Shown here in pieces: positions 33,962 through 41,606 of a stretch of 64,000 nt of DNA (position 1 is the first letter of the stretch; every line of letters starts with the position of its first letter). A model generated the notes under the pieces. The model saw only the letters and a program-made list of their open reading frames with translations. It searched no databases and had not been told where the DNA came from. The position numbers were made by a program, and so were the translations under genes. The DNA comes from Treponema sp. UBA1226 (lineage in GTDB: Bacteria > Spirochaetota > Spirochaetia > Treponematales > Treponemataceae): NCBI GenBank assembly GCA_002309195.1, contig DBWY01000007.1, positions 93,875 to 157,874 of the forward strand. The letters run 5' to 3'.

Positions 33962-34779
33962 TTTTTACTTCTATCAAATACAATTTTTTCAAATAATCTA
34001 TATTCTTTTATCTTACCTTCCTCATTAGGAATGGCAGCAATTATAGCCTTTACAGTATTTGTATCAGTAGAAAATTCAATTTCCCAAAACGTGGTTTTAA
34101 AACCAAAGATTGTTAAGAAGAGTGAACTTTCTGAAATCCCAAGCAGTTTTGCAATTTCTTTTTTTTCAAGCTTTTCATTATACAAATCATCATAAAATTT
34201 CAACTTTATTTCATCATAATTTTGTATTTTACAAAACTCTGCTACTGAATCTATTAAATCATAGTCACAAAAGTATATATTAATCAATGGCAAATTATTC
34301 TGAAAATGGAAATTTTTATTTTTTACTACAGGATACTCTTCTGCAATATCAGAATTGTACCAGTTTTTATTAATCCAGCCATATTTTTTTATAACAGAAT
34401 CTCTCCCAGAATTTACAAGTGCAGAAATTTTTTCATTTTCCAGAAACGTCCTTGGAAAAGTAGCCGTATTTATTCCACTGGAACAGTCCTTTATTGTAAG
34501 CATATATTCATCATACTTTGTCTTAAGGTCTTCTATTTCCATAGAATTAGGAGAATCATAATCAGAGTATCTTACAATTTGAAAATCTTTTATGATTTTC
34601 TCTAAAATCTCTTCTGCACCTTCGCGATTATTGTAATAATTTTCATATGCATGTAAAAATTTTAATCCGGAAGCAACATAAAGACTTAAAGAACCTATTA
34701 TCAGAAAGAGTATAACGAATACAAGCAAAACTGCAGGAGTTACAAAGCCCTCCTTTTTTCTGATGCCTAATCCTTCCAT
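33958..34779 (-). CDS. gspK: GspK-like minor pseudopilin
   Basis: A 273-residue minor pseudopilin. It has a short basic leader ending in Gly (RKKEG|FVTPAVLLVFVILF), then the hydrophobic pilin helix. Like GspK it lacks the usual Glu at +5 (Ala here). A large periplasmic domain follows whose end (KKEIAKLLGISESSLFLTIFG, then FWEIEFSTDTNTVKAI) resembles the C-terminal part of GspK. GspK caps the pseudopilus tip. It overlaps the previous gene by 13 bp and the next by 4 bp. Confidence 0.8.
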   Translation of the reverse strand: MEGLGIRKKEGFVTPAVLLVFVILFLIIGSLSLYVASGLKFLHAYENYYNNREGAEEILEKIIKDFQIVRYSDYDSPNSMEIEDLKTKYDEYMLTIKDCSSGINTATFPRTFLENEKISALVNSGRDSVIKKYGWINKNWYNSDIAEEYPVVKNKNFHFQNNLPLINIYFCDYDLIDSVAEFCKIQNYDEIKLKFYDDLYNEKLEKKEIAKLLGISESSLFLTIFGFKTTFWEIEFSTDTNTVKAIIAAIPNEEGKIKEYRLFEKIVFDRSKK

Positions 34780-35156
34780 TTGAAGTACCTTCCTGCAAAA
34801 AGTCCTTTTGTCGTAAAATCTCTGCCTTCATAGGACCAGCCTATACTGCAGCCAACTCTGATGCCGTTTTTTTCAATAAAATCGACCTTGTTTACCGCGC
34901 CTCCGTTTTCATTGATTATTGTTGTTAAATCCTGCTCAAGCTGAAGATATTTTAACTCGTCTTTTGTTAAGTAAAATGGAGTAAATTCTTCAATTCTATT
35001 TCGGACCAGGCGATCTGTTTTTAAAACATGTTCATTTTGTTTACTTATGTCAAATACAACATCCGTATTCCGGACTACTCCGGTATATGCAAAAAACAAA
35101 CCGGTCAATAAAAGAGAACTTATCAATATACTGACAATAAGTTCACTTAATCTCAT
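34767..35156 (-). CDS. GspJ-like minor pseudopilin lacking a leader
   Basis: A 129-residue protein that starts directly with the mature-like pilin helix: MRLSELIVSILISSLLLTG. If Met is +1, Glu lies at +5, as in processed pseudopilins, but the basic leader and Gly -1 are absent. An in-frame TAA lies three codons before the ATG, so no longer start exists in this frame. The periplasmic part is short (~100 residues, ending GLFAGRYFKWKD). Position between the GspI-like and GspK-like genes suggests GspJ. It overlaps the upstream gene by 14 bp. Confidence 0.72.
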   Translation of the reverse strand: MRLSELIVSILISSLLLTGLFFAYTGVVRNTDVVFDISKQNEHVLKTDRLVRNRIEEFTPFYLTKDELKYLQLEQDLTTIINENGGAVNKVDFIEKNGIRVGCSIGWSYEGRDFTTKGLFAGRYFKWKD

Positions 35157-35346
35157 TTTCCACTTTTAAATTCTGTTCTTTCATTATGTTTAAAACTCTT
35201 GTATTGAGCTTTCCAGACTGTAAAAGAATGAGAGAAAAACAATATACTAAACCTGCCATAAGAATTATTACGAAAAAAGACATTATCAAAGTCCTCAAAA
35301 GAACAAATCCGTCGTTTTTAGCCTTACCATGACGTAATATCAGCAT
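35143..35346 (-). CDS. Small minor pseudopilin-like protein (GspI/H position)
   Basis: A 67-residue protein with a prepilin-type N-terminus: basic leader ending AKNDG|FVLLRTLIMSFFVIILM. Gly -1 and Phe +1 are normal, but +5 is Arg instead of Glu. Only about 30 residues follow the membrane helix, so there is no globular head. The ATG at 35346 has GGAG 9 bases upstream and overlaps the end of gspG; the frame opens further upstream to 35382 without support. By order it takes the place of GspI or GspH. Confidence 0.68.
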   Translation of the reverse strand: MLILRHGKAKNDGFVLLRTLIMSFFVIILMAGLVYCFSLILLQSGKLNTRVLNIMKEQNLKVENEIK

Positions 35347-35776
35347 TCTTGTCTTCTCCGCCATCCTTTCCGTCTGCACCAAAGCTTCTTATTCCATACG
35401 GATTGCCGTCAGGTCCCGGCAGCATATATTCATACTCATTATCCCATGGATCTTTAGGAACATCTCTTAAAATATATGGGCCGTTCCACTTATCACTTAC
35501 AGGTTCAATCTCAGGTTTTTTTCTTAAAGCAGAGAGTCCCTGTTCTACTGTCGGATAATAACCACAGTCAATATAAAAAGCTTCAAGAGCAACACAAAAA
35601 GAATCTATCTGTGTCCGCGCCGAAGCGACTCTAGCTTTTTCAAGGCTTCCAACTGCCATAAAACCAACCGATGCAGTAAGAACCATTACGATTGCAATGA
35701 CAATCAATGTTTCCATAAATGACCATCCGGCCTGTTTATTTTTACTTAACTTTCTTTTTTTGAAAATTTTCATCAT
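35324..35776 (-). CDS. gspG: Major pseudopilin GspG
   Basis: A 150-residue major pseudopilin that forms the piston filament of a type II secretion system. The prepilin site is KNKQAG|WSFMETLIVIAIV with Glu at +5. The body has the diagnostic GspG motifs: FYIDCGYYPTVEQGLSAL, PYILRDVPKDPWDNEYEY, and the C-terminal calcium loop DGKDGGEDKNADITSW. Overlaps gspF by 4 bp. This gene is the clearest mark that the cluster is type II secretion rather than a type IV pilus. Confidence 0.95.
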   Translation of the reverse strand: MMKIFKKRKLSKNKQAGWSFMETLIVIAIVMVLTASVGFMAVGSLEKARVASARTQIDSFCVALEAFYIDCGYYPTVEQGLSALRKKPEIEPVSDKWNGPYILRDVPKDPWDNEYEYMLPGPDGNPYGIRSFGADGKDGGEDKNADITSW

Positions 35777-36813
35777 ACGCTCCCCAGGACATTCATAATC
35801 GGCAGGACAAACTGTACTACCATTAAGAAAATTATTAATCCTGTAATAATTATAAAAAAACTTTCTGCATTAGAAGTCATTTTTTCGATAAAACGTGAAC
35901 TCATATTTTTGTAATATTCATAAATCTGTTCAAATACATTCTGAACATTACCGTTAGCCTCTCCTATTCCTATCCACATAGACAGATATTTTGGAAAAAC
36001 TTTCTGAGACCTGATGCTATCATACAGGCTCCTTCCATCAGAAATTTGTTTCTTTACATAATCAATACCATTTTGATATGCTGCATTCTTTATTATCATT
36101 TTTGATTCTTCAAGAGCATTGACGATCTGCATGCCAGATCCACACAAAAGCTTCATCGAAAAAGAAAAATCATATGTACATGTTAATTGTAAAAAATCTT
36201 TAATAAGCGGAACAGAAAACAAAAAATTATCCAATTTGTTTTTAAAATTCTGATTTTTTTTATAAAGAATTATTCCAGAAACAATAACTGCAAACAGAAT
36301 AAGAATAAATGAACATGTTATTTTTCCAGAAAGCAATACTCTGCTTGAAATATTTGCAAATTCATTACTGCTTTCAGACAGCGCCTCAAAAACTGCCGAA
36401 AGTTTTGGGAAAACATAAAAAAGAATGACAAGAATTACAACAATTGCTGTAAAAAAAACAAGAAGAGGATAAGACAAAGCCATCCAGAGTTTCTGTTTCA
36501 TCTCATTTTTCTGCTTAAGATAATCCGTTAATTTTTTTAAAACAACTTCAATCGAACCTGTAATTTCACCAATTCTGATCAATGAAATATACAAAGGCGA
36601 AAAACTGTGTGAAACATCTTTTAATGAATTACACAAACTTTTCCCATTACTTATTTCTTTAATAATCGAATCACAAAGAACCTGATTATTTTTCGAATCA
36701 TCAATTTTTGCACAGACTTTTAATGAATCAATAATTGAAAGACCTGACTGAACAAGAGACGACATGTTTTCTGTAAAAGAAATCAGCTGTTTGTTTGGGA
36801 CATTTATACTCAT
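35773..36813 (-). CDS. gspF: Inner-membrane platform protein GspF
   Basis: A 346-residue polytopic protein with two T2SSF cytosolic helical domains (~15-125 and ~215-335) and three membrane segments (near 110-130, 160-185, 315-340). Typical signatures are SGLSIIDSLKVCAKI, PLYISLIRIGEITGSIEVVL, LCGSGMQIVNALEESK and FPKYLSMWIGIGEANGNVQNV. GspF links the ATPase to pseudopilin insertion. Its ATG overlaps the stop of gspE by 4 bp and its stop overlaps the start of gspG. Confidence 0.95.
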   Translation of the reverse strand: MSINVPNKQLISFTENMSSLVQSGLSIIDSLKVCAKIDDSKNNQVLCDSIIKEISNGKSLCNSLKDVSHSFSPLYISLIRIGEITGSIEVVLKKLTDYLKQKNEMKQKLWMALSYPLLVFFTAIVVILVILFYVFPKLSAVFEALSESSNEFANISSRVLLSGKITCSFILILFAVIVSGIILYKKNQNFKNKLDNFLFSVPLIKDFLQLTCTYDFSFSMKLLCGSGMQIVNALEESKMIIKNAAYQNGIDYVKKQISDGRSLYDSIRSQKVFPKYLSMWIGIGEANGNVQNVFEQIYEYYKNMSSRFIEKMTSNAESFFIIITGLIIFLMVVQFVLPIMNVLGSV

Positions 36814-38249
36814 ACCAGAGCCTCTCTCTTTATCTCTTCTACAGAAGTTTCACCACTTTTAACTTTTAACATTGCATCTTCGTTAATAAATTTCATTTTA
36901 TTTTTTACGAGATACTTTTTTATAGTCGAAATACTTTCGTTTCTAGAAATCAATTCAACGAGGTCTTCATCAACCTTAAATATTTCTGAAACAGCAGTTC
37001 GTCCCTTATAACCTGTATGATTACAACTTTTACATCCGACAGCTTTATAGATATGACTCTTTTGATTTACAATTTTCTTACATTCTGGGCAAAGCCTTCT
37101 TACAAGCCTCTGTGCGATTGAATATTTTAATACAGAACCTACAAGATAAGGTTCTATACCAAGGTTTATCAATCTACTTATAGTAGAAATACTGTCATTC
37201 GTATGCAAAGTAGAAATAATAATATGACCTGTTAAACTGGCTCTTACAGCGAGTTCTGCAGTTGCCTCATCTCGAATTTCTCCGACCATAATTACATCCG
37301 GGTCCTGTCTTAAAACACATCTTAAAATAGATTCAAAAGTAAGACCGATACTTTCATTAACCTGAATCTGTTCAACATCCGGAATAACGCGTTCAACAGG
37401 ATCTTCAATCGTAATAATCTTTAAAGACTTTTTATCCATCAGATTTATCAATGAATGAATTGTAGTTGTTTTGCCTGATCCCGTAGGCCCTGAAATAAGT
37501 ATGAGCCCATTAGAAATATGAATTGAATTTGCAAGCATCTTGTAATTGTCTTTTGTAAAACCAAGTTGTTCAAGATCTGCTTTCTGAGTATCAGCATTGA
37601 ACAGACGAAGAACTATAGATTCTCCACCTATAACCGGAACTATCGAAACACGAAAATCTATTTCCCTGTTAGATGCATTAAGTTTCATATGCCCATCCTG
37701 AGGGAGTCTTTGTTCCATAATGTTAAGATTTGACATTACTTTTATTCGAGAAGAAACAACGTTAAAAATTGACTTATCCAGCTCTTTAATAACCTGAAGA
37801 ACACCGTCTATCCTGAACTTTATAACGGTTTTGCCATTCTCCGGAACAATATGGATATCGCTGGCATTCATTCTTATAGCACCAAGACATGTTGCATTTA
37901 TAATGTTAACAATCGGGCTTGTTTCTGAAACCTCTTCCAGCGAAAAATCTGATGCTTTCGAAACCGTTGAAGCTTCTCTATTTATGACATTTCCTTCTAC
38001 TACGTTACCTATAAACTCTTCAAATTCACTGTCTTTTACAACGATTAATTCAATTTGTTTAGGGAAATGATATTCCCTTGCTTTTTTTTCGACAAACTGT
38101 TTTTTTGTTTTACTGCAGGCTATCAGTACTTTTTCATCATCTTCTTCTACAATTACCGAACAGGAATTTTTAATATAACTGTCGGAATATTGATTGAGAA
38201 TACTTCTATAATTTGAAAAAAAAGCTATATCAAAATTTCTGTTTTTCAT
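36810..38249 (-). CDS. gspE: Type II secretion ATPase GspE
   Basis: A 479-residue hexameric ATPase that drives pseudopilus assembly. Walker A GPTGSGKT (254-261), the Asp box around DPVERVI, Walker B-like VIMVGEIRD (319-327) and the His box GHIIISTLHTND are intact. A four-Cys zinc site CPEC…CKSC (387, 390, 406, 409) marks the GspE/PilB family. The N-terminal domain is short (~105 residues before the nucleotide-binding region). Flanked by gspD and gspF with 4-bp overlaps. Confidence 0.96.
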   Translation of the reverse strand: MKNRNFDIAFFSNYRSILNQYSDSYIKNSCSVIVEEDDEKVLIACSKTKKQFVEKKAREYHFPKQIELIVVKDSEFEEFIGNVVEGNVINREASTVSKASDFSLEEVSETSPIVNIINATCLGAIRMNASDIHIVPENGKTVIKFRIDGVLQVIKELDKSIFNVVSSRIKVMSNLNIMEQRLPQDGHMKLNASNREIDFRVSIVPVIGGESIVLRLFNADTQKADLEQLGFTKDNYKMLANSIHISNGLILISGPTGSGKTTTIHSLINLMDKKSLKIITIEDPVERVIPDVEQIQVNESIGLTFESILRCVLRQDPDVIMVGEIRDEATAELAVRASLTGHIIISTLHTNDSISTISRLINLGIEPYLVGSVLKYSIAQRLVRRLCPECKKIVNQKSHIYKAVGCKSCNHTGYKGRTAVSEIFKVDEDLVELISRNESISTIKKYLVKNKMKFINEDAMLKVKSGETSVEEIKREALV

Positions 38250-40456
38250 CTTACCGACTGTTCTTCTGAATTTTTATTAACATACTTTCTATAATACTTT
38301 TCGATATTTTTGTTAAAATCGAGTTTAGTATCACCTGTCTTTTCAACAAACGGAACAAGATAAATAATCATTTCTGTTTCTGCTACCGACTCTGTTTTAC
38401 TTGAAAAAAGAAGTCCAAGCAACGGAATATAACCCAAAACCGGAACTTTCTTTTCAGAAACATCTTTTTCTTCCTGCAGCAAGCCACCAATGATTACTGG
38501 TTCACCGGACTTTGTACGAACATTTGTCGTAACTTTTTTTTCTGAAGTAGATGGAGGAATTGAATCACTGGTTGCAGATGATGATCCAGAAGATGAATCT
38601 GATGAACCCTGTTTTGAAACAGAAGCGTTTACATTAACTGTAATCATTTCATCGCCGCTTACCCATCCGTTAATAGACAAAGTCAAACCACTTGAAATTT
38701 CACGTGCCGTACTTGTATAAACTCCGTTAGAATCTTTAACAACATCTCGATATCTGTAAACATTTATATTTGAAAAACTAATTGACTCACCGCTAATTCC
38801 GTTTAATGTTGTATCAGCAAGAACATGACTTACGCCCTGGCTTATTTCTGCACTTAACCTTGATGCAAATTTAAGACCAAATTTAGAAACAACATCAAAC
38901 TTTACATCAAGAAGATTATAAAGTGATGACGAATGAGTTATTCCATCTGCAAGTCCTGCTGTCTGATTAGATATATTATCTATTCCCGAAGAAAATTTAT
39001 CTCCTGCAGTTTTTTGATGCTGCAAAACTAAAATCTGATAACGAATCTGCTGTTTAGGCTTGTCAATCAATTCGAGATCTTTAAGAAATTTTTCATACAG
39101 ATCATCTGTTCCTATAAAAAATATAAGAGAAGAGTCTCCAGTCTCACAGATATTTTCTTTATTAATTGACGGCGGAAGATATTTTATCAAATCCTCGCTT
39201 TTAATATATTTTAGTTTTGTAGGAAATGATGACTGCTTGTTATCAATAAGATAAAGATATTCTCTGATTTCTTTTTCCTTTTGCTCTGTAACCTGCGTTA
39301 CAAAAGATGTAGATTCCGGAACAACAACAACATCCGAAAGAAACATATTCTTTGGCATAGAAGCCAAAGCATCTTTTACACTAAGATGCTTTAGAGAAAA
39401 TTTCTGATAGTATCTTCCATCCAGAGGAACATCAACAGCCTTAATAAAATCCTCAATTGGTGTAAGTTGCTCCTGACTTCCGGTTAAAATAATTGAATTA
39501 GATGATTTATCAATTTTAATCTGTGCATTGTTATTCAATTCACCAGGAATAAGGCTTAATAGATTTTCACCGTTTATATTTTCTAGTTTTATTATTTTAA
39601 TATCTTTAAATTTCTTTAGTACATCGTTTTTCTGAATTTCGAAAATATAATATATTCCATTCTTTACCGAATAGTCACAGCTTGCAGCCTCAAGGATCAG
39701 GGCGAGCATTGTCGAGAAATCTTTTGAATCATAGTAAAGATTTTCAATGGTAACAGGCTTAGCGTTAATTACTGAATATTCTTTGTTTTCTTTCTTGAAT
39801 AATTCATCCAGGACATTGATAAAATTTGCTTTCTGAAGCTTTAATGTATACGATAATGTTTCGTTGCCATCTCTGTTTCTTGATAAAGTGTATGAATCTA
39901 TCTTGATTTTAGCATTTGCACTGGCATTTTTTGAAATATAATAACCCGTACCGATTTTCTCGAGTGCATATCCATTAAGTTTGACAAGAACAAGGTTTAA
40001 AACTTCATCAAGTTTTACATTACTGCATCTGATAGTAAGCTTTGTTTCAGGAAGTTTTTCATACATAATCGTAGTTTTAGACTTTCTTGAGAGCAGAATC
40101 AAAAATGGCTCTACAGGAACATCCTCAGCTTCTATCGAAATGAGACTGTTATTAATCTGAATATTTGCCTTTGAGATAAAATAGACATTATCCTTTTTTT
40201 CAACATAAAGCCCGGCAAATTCTGAAAACCTTTTCAAAGCACTTTCAAAAGAGGAATCCTCGAAATGAAAGCTTATTCTTCCGGTTACAGTTTCGTCTAT
40301 ATAGATGGACTCCGAACACATATCAGAAATGGCATACAGGACATCAGTTATATTCTGGTTCCTGAAATCTATATTGATAGAAGAATTTTCTGTCTGAGCA
40401 AACGAAAAAAATGACATTCCCAGTATGCCTACTAAAATAACCAATGCCTTTTTCAC
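38246..40456 (-). CDS. gspD: Secretin GspD
   Basis: A 736-residue outer-membrane secretin. It has a signal peptide (MKKALVILVGILGMSFFSFA|QT) and an STN/N0-like domain (~27-95, INIDFRNQNITDVLYAISDM). Several N domains follow (~100-470, e.g. SNSIILTGSQEQLTPIEDFI). The secretin barrel spans ~480-720, with the family signature in GEPVIIGGLLQEEKD, VPVLGYIPLLGLLFSS and TEMIIYLVPFV. A Ser-rich loop (QGSSDSSSGSSSATSDS) lies in the barrel. The C-terminal tail after the barrel is short and basic, where a pilotin could bind. Forms the channel through which the cargo leaves. Confidence 0.96.
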   Translation of the reverse strand: MKKALVILVGILGMSFFSFAQTENSSINIDFRNQNITDVLYAISDMCSESIYIDETVTGRISFHFEDSSFESALKRFSEFAGLYVEKKDNVYFISKANIQINNSLISIEAEDVPVEPFLILLSRKSKTTIMYEKLPETKLTIRCSNVKLDEVLNLVLVKLNGYALEKIGTGYYISKNASANAKIKIDSYTLSRNRDGNETLSYTLKLQKANFINVLDELFKKENKEYSVINAKPVTIENLYYDSKDFSTMLALILEAASCDYSVKNGIYYIFEIQKNDVLKKFKDIKIIKLENINGENLLSLIPGELNNNAQIKIDKSSNSIILTGSQEQLTPIEDFIKAVDVPLDGRYYQKFSLKHLSVKDALASMPKNMFLSDVVVVPESTSFVTQVTEQKEKEIREYLYLIDNKQSSFPTKLKYIKSEDLIKYLPPSINKENICETGDSSLIFFIGTDDLYEKFLKDLELIDKPKQQIRYQILVLQHQKTAGDKFSSGIDNISNQTAGLADGITHSSSLYNLLDVKFDVVSKFGLKFASRLSAEISQGVSHVLADTTLNGISGESISFSNINVYRYRDVVKDSNGVYTSTAREISSGLTLSINGWVSGDEMITVNVNASVSKQGSSDSSSGSSSATSDSIPPSTSEKKVTTNVRTKSGEPVIIGGLLQEEKDVSEKKVPVLGYIPLLGLLFSSKTESVAETEMIIYLVPFVEKTGDTKLDFNKNIEKYYRKYVNKNSEEQSVR

Positions 40457-40884
40457 TTAACAAGTCCTCTCAAAGTTAAATATACTATACATCCGACGGT
40501 TAAAAATGGGGCAAAAGGTATTTTCTCTACTTTTTTCATGCCAATTACCCTGTTTACACCGAAAAACACCAATCCAGTAATACTAGCTACCAGACATATA
40601 TATATTGAAGAAATAAAGCCAAATGTATAGGTTATACATCCAGCAAATTTTACATCTCCAAAGCCCAGGCCTCCAGCAAAGCGGTAAATAAACCAAAAAA
40701 TCAGAAACATTATCAATGCTTCTACAACATGACCGATAATTGACTCTTTTCCTGTAAAAAGGTCAAAAACCAGCATAGTTACGAAAAAGATAATCAGGAT
40801 TAAATCTGGAATTATGAACTTTTTACAGTCAATTATCGATATAATGAGCAAAAATATACATGCAGTTGTAATTTTTAGTGTCAT
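40453..40884 (-). CDS. gspO: Prepilin peptidase, catalytic domain only
   Basis: A 143-residue polytopic aspartic protease of family A24 that cleaves the leader of prepilins. The two catalytic Asp are in IIDCKKFIIPD (D19) and GLGFGDVKF (D77, GxGD). IPFAPFL near the end is also typical. It lacks the N-terminal cytosolic methyltransferase domain of standard GspO/PilD (about 250-290 residues), so N-methylation must be done elsewhere or not at all. First gene of the operon; starts about 58 nt after the promoter at 40977-40949, with only a weak ribosome site. Confidence 0.93.
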   Translation of the reverse strand: MTLKITTACIFLLIISIIDCKKFIIPDLILIIFFVTMLVFDLFTGKESIIGHVVEALIMFLIFWFIYRFAGGLGFGDVKFAGCITYTFGFISSIYICLVASITGLVFFGVNRVIGMKKVEKIPFAPFLTVGCIVYLTLRGLVK

Positions 40885-40939
40885 ATTTCCATGATGTTAT
40901 GCTTAAAACTTAAAGCAAATGCAGATCATACTCTTTTCA

Positions 40940-40977
40940 ATAACTTTAATCATAAAAGGACATTAAAGTTATGTCAA
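40940..40977 (-). promoter_or_regulatory. Secretion-operon promoter overlapped by a palindromic operator
   Basis: On the minus strand TTGACA (40977-40972), 17-base spacer and TATGAT (40954-40949) form a near-consensus promoter. A perfect 11-bp inverted repeat (ATAACTTTAAT at 40940-40950, ATTAAAGTTAT at 40962-40972, 11-base gap) brackets it. One arm lies between the two boxes and the other over the transcription start. A repressor dimer bound here would block the whole 23-kb operon. Confidence 0.75.
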
Positions 40978-41026
40978 TAAAAAATAATCATGGTTTAGGT
41001 TTAATAATTTACAGTCAAAATATTAC

Positions 41027-41055
41027 TTTACAGTATCTGATAAAGGCTTTATAAT
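41027..41055 (+). promoter_or_regulatory. Promoter of the 41100 gene
   Basis: TTTACA (41027-41032), 17-base spacer, perfect TATAAT (41050-41055). Divergent from the secretion-operon promoter, 50 bases away. GGAGG precedes the start codon. Confidence 0.7.
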
Positions 41056-41099
41056 GTATATACTTGATTATTTATGATGTTTATTCATCCGGAGGTTTT

Positions 41100-41519
41100 A
41101 TGAAACTAAAGAAAGGCTTGATTTTTGCTGCTTTATGTATTCTGCTTTCATTGCCTGTTTTGGCTCAGGAAAGCAAGAGTAAATATAATTCTAATATTAC
41201 ATATTATTCAGCACCGGTTTACAAAGTTCTCGACTCTACAGAATACTATGTTGTTCTCTATGGAAAGAACGGTGCAAAAATCGGTATTGCTACGATTCCA
41301 AAAAAATGGGCAAAGTGGCAGAAGGATAAACCTAGAAGACTTACTATTCGCGAAATGCCTAAAAAGCTTTCTCCATACATCACTGTTGTAAAGAAGGACA
41401 ATAAATTCCTTAAGGTTATGCTTACTATTCCGACTGCTAAGACTCATGCAATCTGGGGTTTTGCAAGCAAGAATGTAGAAGGACCTTCTTCGGATGATGA
41501 TTTTGACCTTGAATTGTAA
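41100..41519 (+). CDS. Small exported protein
   Basis: A 139-residue protein with a signal peptide (MKLKKGLIFAALCILLSLPVLA|QE). A small basic beta-rich domain (YYVVLYGKNGAKIGIATIPKKW, KFLKVMLTIPTAKTHAIW) and an acidic tail (SSDDDFDLEL) follow. I do not recognise the family. The start at 41100 is set by GGAGG 4 bases before it and by the signal peptide; the frame also opens at 41064. It has its own promoter and terminator and is divergent from the secretion operon, so it could share the palindromic control site. Confidence 0.8.
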   Translation: MKLKKGLIFAALCILLSLPVLAQESKSKYNSNITYYSAPVYKVLDSTEYYVVLYGKNGAKIGIATIPKKWAKWQKDKPRRLTIREMPKKLSPYITVVKKDNKFLKVMLTIPTAKTHAIWGFASKNVEGPSSDDDFDLEL

Positions 41520-41556
41520 AAAGGTCCTTTAGTAAATTCAACTTAAAGACGTAAAA

Positions 41557-41593
41557 AAACAATCCGGGTCATATTGATTTCGGATTGTTTTTA
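41557..41593 (+). terminator. Terminator of the 41100 gene
   Basis: AAACAATCCG (41557-41566) pairs with CGGATTGTTT (41581-41590) and runs into TTTA. The nrnA gene begins just after. Confidence 0.75.
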
Positions 41594-41606
41594 TTTGTGA
41601 GCAGTT

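Noticed and set aside
17663..40884. Type IV pilus instead of type II secretion
   Set aside because: The major pilin is a clear GspG (calcium loop, PKDPW motif), there is no PilT retraction ATPase, and a GspK-like protein is present.
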